From contig NZ_CP024808.1 in assembly GCF_002787055.1 (NCBI RefSeq), positions 522,328 through 586,327 of the forward strand: a stretch of DNA of 64,000 nucleotides, given 5' to 3'. Source of the DNA: Candidatus Nitrosotenuis aquarius. Lineage in GTDB: Archaea; Thermoproteota; Nitrososphaeria; Nitrososphaerales; Nitrosopumilaceae. Positions 50,847-58,814 of this stretch are shown piece by piece. The notes below the pieces were generated by a model. That model saw nothing but the letters and a program-made list of their open reading frames with translations. It made no database searches and was not told where the DNA came from. A program made the position numbers and the translations under genes. Numbering within the stretch: the stretch's first letter is position 1; every line of letters starts with the position of its first letter.

Positions 50847-52583
50847 TTACGCTAATGCTGCAAGCTGTTTGTAGAGCTTCATTCCTTCGATATCTGATCT
50901 TCCTTGGCTTGTAGCATACATTGACATATAGGTTCCTGCATCCAGTCCGATGAATCCTGCATCTGAGGCAATCTTGGCTCTTGCTGCTGCAACCTGACGG
51001 TTGTATTCTATCATCTGCGCATCATAACTAGCCTGTGCTTGCCTGATTGATTGTTGCAGGAATTCATTACTTGGTGATCTGTATCCTCTGACCATTGCAC
51101 TTAGATTGAAGCTTGGGGCTTGAATACTGAATCCTAGTAACGCAAGTTCATCTATTGTTGACTGCAATCCAGCTATTGTTTTTTGGAATGGTGCTTCAAC
51201 TGCAGCAACTCCCCAGCCTGGCTTTGCGCCGCCGTGTTTTGATGATCTGCCTTTGGCCCCTTTACCTGCCGAAATTCCACCCAGGCTTTGAGCTTTTGAT
51301 CCAATAGAACCGAATGGATTAGTACCATGGAATTTCTGGGATTGTACGTAAGCGGAGGCAGACTCTTGTGATATGCCGCCAAACTGAGAAAGTATTCCAG
51401 AACCATGTAAGTTAGAATATCCGCCACCCCCACCTAGAGCGGCCCTGCGGAAGACATCACTAATCAAACCTGAAACATAACTCATAACCCTGAATTGATT
51501 TGTGTTTATGCCTCTACCAGTAATGTTTCTGTTCCATAGTTCTGCATTGGCATCAATAAAACCAACAATGCCAGACTTGTCCGCAAAAAAAGCTCGATTT
51601 CGCTCTTCTGTCTTTCTTTCAAATTCCCGCTCAAATTCGATTATCTTTTGCTTGAGGGCCTGATCATTTAGTGCGTCTGCTATGCTGAGGAGATGCCCTG
51701 TTGCAATGTACGTGTCGTTTAGAAATCCTGCTATGCTATCTTCGTTTTTTTTTAAATTGTCAATCTTTGATGATGTGAGATCAATAGTTCGGCTCAACCC
51801 CTCCATTCTGTTGGTAGTCTCTGCAACAGAGTTGCCGTACGATTGCATTGTTGGGATTCCGCCAGTTTGCATTTCAGTGTTGAACTCTTGCATTTTTGGG
51901 GTTGCACCACCAAAGGACCCGATAAGTGAGTCTACCTTGTCTTTTACTCCAAACAGATTAGTCGAATAGATTCCAAGTGCAGCAACAGAACCTGCAACTA
52001 GTGCAAGACCAAGAGGGTTTGACATCATGGCCGCAGTCAAAGCCCGAAAGGATGCAGTCAGACCAACATTAGCTACTGCCTGTCCAGTAGCCGCAGAACC
52101 AGCTACAATGTGAGCAGTGGCCATACTTCTTAAGGAAATTATCGTTGTTGCCATCGTCAAGCCTGTTGTTGCCAGCGACAGTCCAAGCTGGATCGTCTGC
52201 TGTTTTACGTCTCCTGCAGCCTGAGAGGCTTGTTCCTGGGCCAGCCTGAGCCTTTCCGTTGCAATCGTGTATTCTTCCGTGTTTGTCTTGCCTTCTCTTT
52301 CCAGATCATTTACCTGCTTTTGTGCGCGCGCCACTGCTAGGGCTGATTTTTCTGCCCTAAGTTGGACCTTTTCCAGCTGATCAAACCCCTGGTACGCACT
52401 AAACACAGACGTACCCAAACCAAGCATGGATGTGGCCATCATTTTTGTGGAGAATTCTGTTTTCTTGCCAACAGATTCACTTTTTGTTTCTATTCGGTTC
52501 AGAGTGTTTTCTACTTTCTGGCCATTTGCCACAACAGAATCCGCCTCCATCTCAAGCCGGATTACTCCTGTTGGCAGGCTCAT
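50847..52583 (-). CDS. Tail tape-measure-like protein
   Basis: A 578-residue protein. Its N-terminal quarter is coiled coil (EKSALAVARAQKQVNDLERE), followed by long hydrophobic helices (LGLSLATTGLTMATTIISL, MSNPLGLALVAGSVAALGIY), then a helical part, and a Gly/Ser-rich low-complexity region (SAGKGAKGRSSKHGGAKPG) with a helical end. This order is typical of phage tape-measure proteins, though short. The gene overlaps the upstream gene by four bases. It is the last gene of the leftward viral cluster. Confidence 0.65.
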   Translation of the reverse strand: MSLPTGVIRLEMEADSVVANGQKVENTLNRIETKSESVGKKTEFSTKMMATSMLGLGTSVFSAYQGFDQLEKVQLRAEKSALAVARAQKQVNDLEREGKTNTEEYTIATERLRLAQEQASQAAGDVKQQTIQLGLSLATTGLTMATTIISLRSMATAHIVAGSAATGQAVANVGLTASFRALTAAMMSNPLGLALVAGSVAALGIYSTNLFGVKDKVDSLIGSFGGATPKMQEFNTEMQTGGIPTMQSYGNSVAETTNRMEGLSRTIDLTSSKIDNLKKNEDSIAGFLNDTYIATGHLLSIADALNDQALKQKIIEFEREFERKTEERNRAFFADKSGIVGFIDANAELWNRNITGRGINTNQFRVMSYVSGLISDVFRRAALGGGGGYSNLHGSGILSQFGGISQESASAYVQSQKFHGTNPFGSIGSKAQSLGGISAGKGAKGRSSKHGGAKPGWGVAAVEAPFQKTIAGLQSTIDELALLGFSIQAPSFNLSAMVRGYRSPSNEFLQQSIRQAQASYDAQMIEYNRQVAAARAKIASDAGFIGLDAGTYMSMYATSQGRSDIEGMKLYKQLAALA

Positions 52584-53548
52584 GTGTCAGTCACCCCATC
52601 ATAAAACATGACGTTCGATATTGCCCCGCTAACATGGCCGCCCTTTCTGACATTAATTAGATTTTTGGCACAAATGTAACGCAAATTTCTTGGTGGCATA
52701 GTACATTCAACGGACTTGCTTTCTATCAGCTCACCGGACTCAGTACGCAGATTGATGAGGTAATTCCTTTCTTTGATTTGTATGATTTCAACAAGGATGT
52801 GTTCTTGCTTTAATGGGTGTGAGAAATACATGCTTGAATCTTTATTCAGTGTTGCATCAGATACATCCAGGGCACCAAACTGACATTTAGTTGTCCTTGA
52901 TAGTTTTGGCACATTATAGAAAGATCCTCTGCTGTCTTTTACCAGTGCTTTTTGTTCGACGTATGTCTCTACAATGGCAAGTTGCAGCTCCAAGCCAATG
53001 AAGCTTTGTGGTTCATTAGATGATATATTTTGGTTCTTCGAGCTTAATCCGAAAAAGAATCTCGAAATTCCCTCTGATGGAAGGTTGAGCTGTGCTATAT
53101 TGAGATTGAAACGCAAACCCCAGGATTCCGAGATTGGTTTGCCTAAGTCAAATGCAAATGAGTGATTTTCAGCATCATCAAGCCTGAAAACCAGATTACG
53201 TGCAGGTATGTTCACGTAAGAGTTTTCGTCTACTGATTCCCAGAATAGTTTGCTGTGTAACTCATTTTTGTATCTGAAATCCTCATGCAAGACAGGATTT
53301 TCTGCAAAGCTTGTATTGCGCCCAAGTACCTTTGTTGAATCGAATGAATCTACCCAGCGTACGCCTACTTTTGGGTAACATACTGCGATTGCGGTTTTTA
53401 GATTAGACTCTATCACAAAGATATCCCCAGTTTTGGATCTTTCGTGCGTGGGAAATTCATCCGCACATGATAATGGAATTCTTGGCACGGTATCCGATTC
53501 CATGTTGATGGATTCTTGTTTGGTTTTTTTGCTAAACACTGGACTCAC
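52580..53548 (-). CDS. Probable virion structural protein
   Basis: A 322-residue protein with a beta-rich composition (LVFRLDDAENHSFAFDLG, FFFGLSSKNQN, HILVEIIQIKERNYLINLR). Position, directly before the tape-measure-like gene, fits a tail or baseplate protein, but the fold is not recognised. It starts with GTG and overlaps the upstream gene by 17 bases; Met16 (base 53503) would also be a possible start. No transmembrane part is seen. Confidence 0.55.
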   Translation of the reverse strand: MSPVFSKKTKQESINMESDTVPRIPLSCADEFPTHERSKTGDIFVIESNLKTAIAVCYPKVGVRWVDSFDSTKVLGRNTSFAENPVLHEDFRYKNELHSKLFWESVDENSYVNIPARNLVFRLDDAENHSFAFDLGKPISESWGLRFNLNIAQLNLPSEGISRFFFGLSSKNQNISSNEPQSFIGLELQLAIVETYVEQKALVKDSRGSFYNVPKLSRTTKCQFGALDVSDATLNKDSSMYFSHPLKQEHILVEIIQIKERNYLINLRTESGELIESKSVECTMPPRNLRYICAKNLINVRKGGHVSGAISNVMFYDGVTDT

Positions 53549-53927
53549 CTTCAGTTTTAGAGACTTGCATGGCCCAATACAGAATGTTCCGGGTTTCTTC
53601 GATTACATGCTCGAGGCAGAAAAACAAAAGTTCCTGAGACTTTTCGTATTGAATTGCAAACAATTCGGAGTCTTTCTTGCTCTCCCCTATGGAGAATTCT
53701 CTAGTCTTTCGCCAGTTGTGATAATCGTTTGACTCTTTTCTTGCTTTTTTCCAATCTTCAAATAATTTGTTAGCTTGTTGAATTACTGCTGGTTTTTCTT
53801 CCGGATGTTTTCTATAGTGTTCAACGCTGTGGATTGTTTTGACGAGAAGAGTCGACAAAGCTTTTTCTTTCAGAGATGGCCATGTATTAGAAATGGCATC
53901 AATGTCGTCTTGAATCTCAGTAGACAT
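53532..53927 (-). CDS. Helical protein of unknown function in the viral cluster
   Basis: A 131-residue all-helical protein, with SLKEKALSTLLVKTIHSVEHY and DWKKARKESNDYHNWRKTREFS blocks. It may be a head-tail adaptor or virion assembly protein by position only. It abuts the upstream gene exactly (its start follows the stop without a gap) and overlaps the next by 17 bases, so translation is probably coupled. Confidence 0.5.
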   Translation of the reverse strand: MSTEIQDDIDAISNTWPSLKEKALSTLLVKTIHSVEHYRKHPEEKPAVIQQANKLFEDWKKARKESNDYHNWRKTREFSIGESKKDSELFAIQYEKSQELLFFCLEHVIEETRNILYWAMQVSKTEGESSV

Positions 53928-54470
53928 TTAGATCACATCTTGAGGTTTTGGCCTTTGGAATTTTTCGTTGGATGTTCGTTCAGCAAATGCAATGAATTCA
54001 TCTGTAGGAAAGAGATCTTCAGGCTCTGAATGTGAAGGATCCATCTCAACTCCAACTAGTGTAGGTCCATCAACAATTAATCGAATAATGTTCAGAGATG
54101 TTTCTTGGAGTAATCGGCCTGCCTCAATTCTGTCTTTTACCGGTAAGCTTGCGTCATCCAATATCGTGGTTGTTACAGATATGGTATTTTCCAAACGATA
54201 CTTAGTAAGCATTATTTCATGGGCAAGCAGATCAGTTCTTTCTCTCTTTAATTCGGCCTTGTCCTCCGCCTGTAATTGAGAACAGTAATACCAATAGTTG
54301 CTTTTTGTCAGATCCAGAGTCTTGCAAATTTCATCCGGATTCTTGCCTTCAATCTTTAGGCGCCGAATATCATTTCTTATCCTAAGTGCTTCTAGTTTGG
54401 TTCGCTGTTTTTTGAAATTTCCTGAGCGTCCTGAGTCTTTTTGTTGTGATTTGTTTGATTCTAGGCTCAT
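53928..54470 (-). CDS. Possible small terminase-like or HTH protein
   Basis: A 180-residue protein. The N terminus is basic and polar, then a helix-turn-helix region follows: RRLKIEGKNPDEICKTLDLTKSNYWYYCSQLQ (here two joined helices), with a helical central region (RIEAGRLLQETSLNIIRLI). The C terminus is acidic. HTH-plus-helix proteins next to HNH nucleases are often small terminases, but no large terminase is present. It overlaps the HNH gene by four bases and abuts the next. Confidence 0.45.
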   Translation of the reverse strand: MSLESNKSQQKDSGRSGNFKKQRTKLEALRIRNDIRRLKIEGKNPDEICKTLDLTKSNYWYYCSQLQAEDKAELKRERTDLLAHEIMLTKYRLENTISVTTTILDDASLPVKDRIEAGRLLQETSLNIIRLIVDGPTLVGVEMDPSHSEPEDLFPTDEFIAFAERTSNEKFQRPKPQDVI

Positions 54471-55033
54471 TTTCCTGACCTCTTAATGATGTACTTCTTC
54501 CCATCTTCACCTCGCTCAACCATGAATGGTCCTTCAAAGCCAGGAAAATCAGAGGTTAATTCATCCAAAAGCCTACGTGTGGAAACCTGTGACCCATGAC
54601 CAAGATTTTCAGATACTAGAAAAGTCAAGCCATTTAGTGCTGTTTTGTATTCAATTCTTCCATCAGTGATAACGACCTCCAGAAGCTTTTGCTTGATGAG
54701 ATTTCGTGAGTTTCTATTATGATCAATTTCTGGACTAACATCAGAGTCAGTTTTATCTTCAACTTTTGGAACAAAGATTCTTCTTTGATTTTCTAAGATC
54801 TTTTCGCGTGCTTTGATTTGATATTCAGGATTGAACCTCTTTTCCTTATTACACTGACCGTGACATAATATTTCGTTCCATTCGGCGTTATTATGGGGAT
54901 TATTGTCCAAGTGGTCAAACTCGATAGTATCGTGTTCAAAATCCATTGTTTTTTCACAATAAATGCAAGTTGGCCCATCACGCTGAATGTAGTAATTGCG
55001 TTTTCGTAGTTTCTGAGTTGCGGTCTGTAGCAT
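54467..55033 (-). CDS. HNH endonuclease
   Basis: A 188-residue protein. The HNH core reads CIYCEKTMDF, EFDHLDNNPHNN, and ILCHGQCNKEKR, with zinc Cys pairs CIYC and C..C and the catalytic His in FDHL. The C-terminal domain is basic (VSTRRLLDELTSD, YIIKRSGK) with a possible winged-helix fold. The start is the ATG that overlaps the stop of the zinc microprotein (TGATG), excluding an upstream start. HNH nucleases beside structural genes often aid packaging. Confidence 0.75.
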   Translation of the reverse strand: MLQTATQKLRKRNYYIQRDGPTCIYCEKTMDFEHDTIEFDHLDNNPHNNAEWNEILCHGQCNKEKRFNPEYQIKAREKILENQRRIFVPKVEDKTDSDVSPEIDHNRNSRNLIKQKLLEVVITDGRIEYKTALNGLTFLVSENLGHGSQVSTRRLLDELTSDFPGFEGPFMVERGEDGKKYIIKRSGK

Positions 55034-55191
55034 CACTTGATCTCCTCTTTGGATTTGATAAATCGGCTGAAACATGGGAGTACAGAGCATTCACTGCAAA
55101 CAGCGGTGGTTTCACCAGTTAGATAGGTAATTTTGAAAGACGGTTCTTTCTCACAACAAGAAAAAATTTGGGAGGTCAGATCACTTATCAC
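55033..55191 (-). CDS. 52-residue zinc-finger-like microprotein
   Basis: Reads MISDLTSQIFSCCEKEPSFK, then a TGETTAVCSECSVLPCF segment and the basic end KSKEEIK. Cys pairs CC and CSEC suggest one zinc site, with a further C. It uses a GTG start that overlaps the stop region of the VapB-like gene, and its stop overlaps the HNH start by one base. No other frame gives a sensible product here. Function unknown. Confidence 0.6.
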   Translation of the reverse strand: MISDLTSQIFSCCEKEPSFKITYLTGETTAVCSECSVLPCFSRFIKSKEEIK

Positions 55192-55318
55192 CCTTTTTTG
55201 TTTGCTCAAGTAGTTTGGTTATCACACCATCAAACGAATCACCCGCTTGGCCACGAGATTTGAGTTCAAAGTAATTCTGTTGAGACACCGCAATGCATTT
55301 GAGAGATTTAGAACTCAT
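55181..55318 (-). CDS. VapB-like ribbon-helix-helix antitoxin or regulator
   Basis: A 45-residue protein: SLKCIAVSQQNYFELKSRG then GDSFDGVITKLLEQ. The strand plus ELK..G..GDSFDxVI..LL pattern is that of the archaeal VapB-type antitoxin family. No VapC toxin follows; instead the zinc microprotein and HNH genes do. It may be an element-specific repressor. It is the first gene of the leftward viral cluster. An AT-rich stretch (AATTAATAG) lies upstream. Confidence 0.65.
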   Translation of the reverse strand: MSSKSLKCIAVSQQNYFELKSRGQAGDSFDGVITKLLEQTKKGDK

Positions 55319-55380
55319 CTAATTAATAGAAGAGTTAAAGTAGCTATAACGGAACTAATATTCGATGGGTAGTCGTTAAA

Positions 55381-55833
55381 ATGGGTAGTCAAAATTGTCC
55401 CATATGCCGTGAGATAGGACACCTAATAATAGAAAAACCACGCAAAAAAGATGAATCTAGATCATCAAGAAGACGTAGGAATGTCAAGCATAAAGAATAC
55501 GAATCTGGGAATAGGCCCAGAACTTCCCGATATCGCTTTCACCATTATGTCTATGATGAGAAAATAAGAAAAAGCAAATGGTGTACATTAGGAAGCCTGG
55601 ATAATGCAATAAACAAACTAGAACGATGTAGTCTATTCTGTACAAATCTTATCAATAAAAAATCCGTTAAAAGTAGTGTATTCAGCACTAAAACAATGCT
55701 TGATAGTATGTTGAAGTTAGGCAAAGGAGCAAAAATTAGTAATAACCCTAAATTGGTTTATGAAACAATCAAGTTTACAAGAAATCTAAAAGTGAAAAAC
55801 GGTAAATTATTAACTTGGTACACATCTCAGTAG
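55381..55833 (+). CDS. Basic protein of unknown function, element end
   Basis: A 150-residue very basic protein (KHKEYESGNRPRTSRYRF, SRSSRRRRN) with a possible zinc pair CPICREIGH and a C-terminal helix, LDSMLKLGKGAKI. It reads away from the VapB-like gene, to the right. The first ten bases of its frame, ATGGGTAGTC, are repeated 16 bases upstream, where they open a four-codon frame (MGSR, stop). It might bind nucleic acid. Family unknown. Confidence 0.5.
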   Translation: MGSQNCPICREIGHLIIEKPRKKDESRSSRRRRNVKHKEYESGNRPRTSRYRFHHYVYDEKIRKSKWCTLGSLDNAINKLERCSLFCTNLINKKSVKSSVFSTKTMLDSMLKLGKGAKISNNPKLVYETIKFTRNLKVKNGKLLTWYTSQ

Positions 55834-55962
55834 AACACTACTTTCTCTCACACACAGACATAACCTCAAAATTGTTCATTCTAAGCATAAGCATCACAAC
55901 ACAAACCTGTGTTTCCACTGCACCTCATGCTAACGCTGAATATTGAAGTGAGAGAGAGAAAA

Positions 55963-57195
55963 TTATGGTTCTATATCCATTCCTAGTTTTTTAGCCATAG
56001 ATTTGAGAATTCGATCCTGGCGCTCTACCTTATCCGCAAGCATCTCATTCTTTTGTTTGGTTTCCTCGTCTTGCAATAACGCCTTATCAAGACTTAGCGC
56101 TTTGGTACATTTCTCGCAATAATCCACATCATGAGCGTTTGGCCAGCCACATGTTGGGCATTTTTTAGGCAGTTTGAGATCCGCCTTTGTTTGCTTCTTT
56201 ATCCCATAATGGCCCAATAGAGCCTCGTCAACATCCTCATCAACCAAGTGAGTGTATCTTGCAGGCATCTTGGAGCTTGACGACCACCCATAGCGTTTCT
56301 TTTGGTGTGCTTCAGTTAGGAAATTAGCTGTCTGTGTGATCTGGGAGTGTCTGAACAGATGAAAATAGACACGTTTGGGCAGATTTGCAAGCTCGACTCT
56401 TTTCTGGATTATCTCTCTAGCTCCCTTGTATGTCAAATGCGAACCATATTGGAATTTGCTCAGGTTTATCCATAACGGTGATTCTGTGTTTTCCTTGAAC
56501 GGGTGAGCATTAAGCCAGGCGATAAGATATGGTGCAGAAGTCAGTAATCTGATGGGCCTTGCGTTGGTCTTGCCATCCACCTTGATAATTGCACCGTAAT
56601 CATCTACGACGACATGTTTGATTTGTAGGGTAAGTGTTTCACCTATTCTTGTACCAGCCTCGTTGTGAACTGCGATTAACGCCCTGTCCCTGAGATTCTC
56701 ACCACAGGCATGAAGTATTTTTGTCATATCACCCTCGGAGATTAGATCCTCCCTTGAAAGCCTGTCTTTGACTCGCCTCATCTTGATTTTGCGTATTTCC
56801 GGCGGATCTAGTGTGTCGGGATCTTTGTGCCTGGAGCCTGTTTTTAGCCACCTGTAGAATATCTTCAAGACCTTTTTGTGGTCCGCCGTGGTGTGTGTTT
56901 CCTGTCCAGAATCAGAGTATTTTTGCACGATAGTTACGACTAGCTTTTGAATGTCACCAGAACTAACCTCATCCCATTCTTTCTTTAGGAATCTAGACAG
57001 GTTTAACATGACTTCAAGGTGTTTTAGCTGTGTTGCTTTTGAGATGGATTCGGAGATCATCTCGTCGTGGTATTTTTTGATTAATGTCACTGTCTTTTTG
57101 GATAATGCGTTCTCAATTCTGCGTAGAACTGAGCTGATCCTTTGATCATAATTGTGAATATCCGGCTTTAGTTTGGAGTTTAGGGATTGTTTCAT
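55963..57195 (-). CDS. Tyrosine recombinase (integrase)
   Basis: A 410-residue site-specific recombinase. Catalytic residues: R183 in GTRIGETL, H279 and R282 in FHLFRHSQ, W304 in YGWSS, and nucleophile Y314 in RYTHLVD. An N-terminal helical core-binding region (about 30-120) precedes, and the C terminus has a zinc ribbon C346-x2-C349..C360-x2-C363 (CPTCGW and CEKCTK) and a coiled end. Its gene ends 43 bases before the attachment site at the tRNA and is intact, unlike SSV-type integrases, whose genes are split by integration. Confidence 0.9.
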   Translation of the reverse strand: MKQSLNSKLKPDIHNYDQRISSVLRRIENALSKKTVTLIKKYHDEMISESISKATQLKHLEVMLNLSRFLKKEWDEVSSGDIQKLVVTIVQKYSDSGQETHTTADHKKVLKIFYRWLKTGSRHKDPDTLDPPEIRKIKMRRVKDRLSREDLISEGDMTKILHACGENLRDRALIAVHNEAGTRIGETLTLQIKHVVVDDYGAIIKVDGKTNARPIRLLTSAPYLIAWLNAHPFKENTESPLWINLSKFQYGSHLTYKGAREIIQKRVELANLPKRVYFHLFRHSQITQTANFLTEAHQKKRYGWSSSSKMPARYTHLVDEDVDEALLGHYGIKKQTKADLKLPKKCPTCGWPNAHDVDYCEKCTKALSLDKALLQDEETKQKNEMLADKVERQDRILKSMAKKLGMDIEP

Positions 57196-57237
57196 TATTC
57201 TGATCTATTAACACTGGTAGGGTTTTAACCCTAATGG

Positions 57238-57257
57238 AAAGCGCCGGGTAAGGGATT
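57238..57257. repeat. Attachment site, tRNA end (20-bp repeat)
   Basis: AAAGCGCCGGGTAAGGGATT, identical to the copy at 44009-44028 and 13,229 bases apart. It covers the acceptor and part of the T-arm 3' side of the tRNA plus four bases beyond its end, which is a common archaeal integration target and leaves the tRNA intact. Confidence 0.9.
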
Positions 57258-57339
57258 CGAACCCCTGAGTGCGAATGCACAACCGCTATCCTGTGAGATT
57301 GATCTCGAGGCGGTCGCCGTACCGCTTGGCTAACCCGGC
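57242..57339 (-). tRNA. tRNA-Ser (CGA anticodon) with a 16-base intron
   Basis: The transcript begins GCCGGGT and ends ACCCGGC plus discriminator G, a perfect 7-bp acceptor stem. The D-arm GCC..GGC, the anticodon stem ACCGC/GCGGT, a long variable arm GTGCATTCGCAC (class II) and the T-arm AGGGGTTCGAATCCCTT follow. The loop between anticodon stems is 23 bases; removing 16 bases between positions 37 and 38 leaves CTCGAGA with anticodon CGA, giving serine. CCA is not encoded. The intron position is inferred from the usual canonical site. Confidence 0.85.
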
Positions 57340-57367
57340 ACCATACCCCACAAACAAAATCGTCCCT

Positions 57368-57376
57368 AATATAGCA
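57368..57376 (-). promoter_or_regulatory. TATA-like box for tRNA-Ser
   Basis: On the minus strand GCTATATTAG lies about 30 bases before the 5' end of the tRNA, the expected place for an archaeal TATA element. The same region is also upstream of the divergent FEN-1 gene. Confidence 0.5.
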
Positions 57377-57417
57377 AATCACACAATACAAAAACAGGTA
57401 AAAATAAAACCATACCA

Positions 57418-58443
57418 ATGGGCTTAGATCTAAAGGGACTCATCACCAAAGAAAAAACAACACTAGAGTCATTTGCATCCAAGGTAATCGCAGTTGATGC
57501 ATACAATACCATCTACCAGTTTCTCTCAATAATTCGCGGACCAGATGGAATGTTGCTCTCTGATTCTCAGGGGCGGGTAACAAGCCACCTAAGCGGATTG
57601 TTCTATAGAAGCATCAATTTTTTGTCATTGGGAATAAAGCCCGTTTTTGTATTTGACGGCAAGTCTCCTTCCTTAAAGGCAGCCGAAATAGAGCGAAGAA
57701 AGCAGATCAAAAAAGAAGCCACAATAAAATACGAAAAAGCACTTGCCGAAGGAAACATGGAAGACGTTCGAAAATACGCCCAACAGACCACATCCATGCA
57801 GGACGGCATGGTGGAAGACGCAAAGCACTTGCTAGAACTGTTTGGAATTCCCTCGATTCAGGCACCGGCGGAAGGAGAGGCAACGGCAGCCCATCTGACC
57901 AAAACGGGTTTGGCGTATGCCTCTGCAAGCCAGGACTATGACTCCATATTGTTTGGGGCAAAAAAGCTGGTCCGTAATTTCACAAACTCTGGCAGGAGAA
58001 AGCTGCCAAACAGGAACACCTACATCGAAATAGAGCCGGAGATAATCGACACATCCCGGGTTTTGTCTGATCTTGGCGTTACCGCAGAACAGCTAGTCGA
58101 CATTGGTATTTTGATTGGCACGGACTTTAACCCTGACGGATTTGACAGGATTGGCCCAAAGACTGCGCTAAAGATGATCAAAGAAAACGGCAGACTGGAA
58201 GAAATTGAACAAGTGAAAGACAAGCTCCAAACAATTCCATACCAGGAAATACGCAAGATCTTTTTGGAACCCAAAGTTGCCGACGTATCCGAGATAAAAT
58301 TTGGCGAGCCAAACTATTCTGGTATTGTCAGTTACTTGTCAGGCGAGAGGAGTTTTTCTCGCGACAGGGTAGAGGCATCGCTGAACCGACTGCAGAAAAG
58401 CACGATTAAGCGGAGCCACACATTAGAGCAGTGGTTTGGCTAG
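57418..58443 (+). CDS. fen: Flap endonuclease 1 (FEN-1)
   Basis: A 341-residue structure-specific nuclease that removes 5' flaps in replication and repair. Metal ligands: D27 (VDAYN), D79 or D80 (FVFDGKSP), E152 and E154 (APAEGEA), D173 and D175 (ASQDYD), and D226 (IGTDFN). The helix-hairpin-helix is [14 protein letters not shown], and a PCNA-binding box SHTLEQWFG ends the protein. The length is normal. It is the first core gene after the element, divergent from the tRNA. Confidence 0.95.
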   Translation: MGLDLKGLITKEKTTLESFASKVIAVDAYNTIYQFLSIIRGPDGMLLSDSQGRVTSHLSGLFYRSINFLSLGIKPVFVFDGKSPSLKAAEIERRKQIKKEATIKYEKALAEGNMEDVRKYAQQTTSMQDGMVEDAKHLLELFGIPSIQAPAEGEATAAHLTKTGLAYASASQDYDSILFGAKKLVRNFTNSGRRKLPNRNTYIEIEPEIIDTSRVLSDLGVTAEQLVDIGILIGTDFNPDGFDRIGPKTALKMIKENGRLEEIEQVKDKLQTIPYQEIRKIFLEPKVADVSEIKFGEPNYSGIVSYLSGERSFSRDRVEASLNRLQKSTIKRSHTLEQWFG

Positions 58444-58484
58444 TCACTTGAACTTGCCCAAGATTTTGTAAATGTCTTTGGTTA

Positions 58485-58700
58485 TCATCTCAGAGTGATT
58501 TGCTTGGTTGCCTGAATTAGTGAGGCTTGGCCTCCCATGCGTGTAGTAAGGCTTGTCTCGTCATTTCTGTGCTCTGAGCACAGAATTTCACCGCTTTCTG
58601 AGCACATTGACGCAGAACGTATAGCAGAATTAGAACCGATGACTTTGCGGCAGATTTGTTCTGCCTCTGATTCAAGCATTACCTCTTCTTTTCCCCACAT
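58485..58700 (-). CDS. Short protein of unknown function, possibly truncated
   Basis: A 71-residue protein with a strand-rich, receiver- or roadblock-like segment (ICRKVIGSNSAIRSASMCSESGEILCSEHR). Thaumarchaeal proteins of this type are usually longer; here it stops at TLR, while another frame from the ATG overlapping the stop reads MITKDIYKILGKFK. The pair could be one gene with a frameshift, but I cannot tell. The start could also be Met8. Confidence 0.4.
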   Translation of the reverse strand: MWGKEEVMLESEAEQICRKVIGSNSAIRSASMCSESGEILCSEHRNDETSLTTRMGGQASLIQATKQITLR

Positions 58701-58814
58701 TGATATTTGTGTGAAATTTAGTTAGATAATCTACTAGTTGTGCAGAAATGACAAGCTCTGTATTGGTACAATTCATAAGTAATATTTTTTAATGATATCA
58801 AAAAAATCCAAAAC

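Larger units (their letters stand above)
44009..57257. mobile_element. Integrated provirus/satellite-like element at tRNA-Ser
   Basis: About 13.2 kb bounded by the 20-bp direct repeat, with a tyrosine recombinase beside one end that is the 3' end of a tRNA gene. Contents: SIR2, TIR, HEPN, an Mrr nuclease, AbrB-like and VapB-like regulators, HNH nuclease, zinc-finger microproteins, and a tape-measure-like gene. No capsid, portal or large terminase is recognised, so it may be a reduced provirus or a plasmid-like integrative element. The coding density is high but the AT content looks higher than in the flanks by eye. Boundaries are defined by the repeat. Confidence 0.85.

Noticed and set aside
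44009-57257. CRISPR array inside the element
   Set aside because: I looked for regularly spaced 24-40 base repeats; only the three 24-bp-spaced palindromes and the att repeat were found, with no cas genes.
57146-57418. Minus-strand frame over the tRNA region
   Set aside because: It covers the tRNA gene, whose cloverleaf and att repeat explain the sequence.
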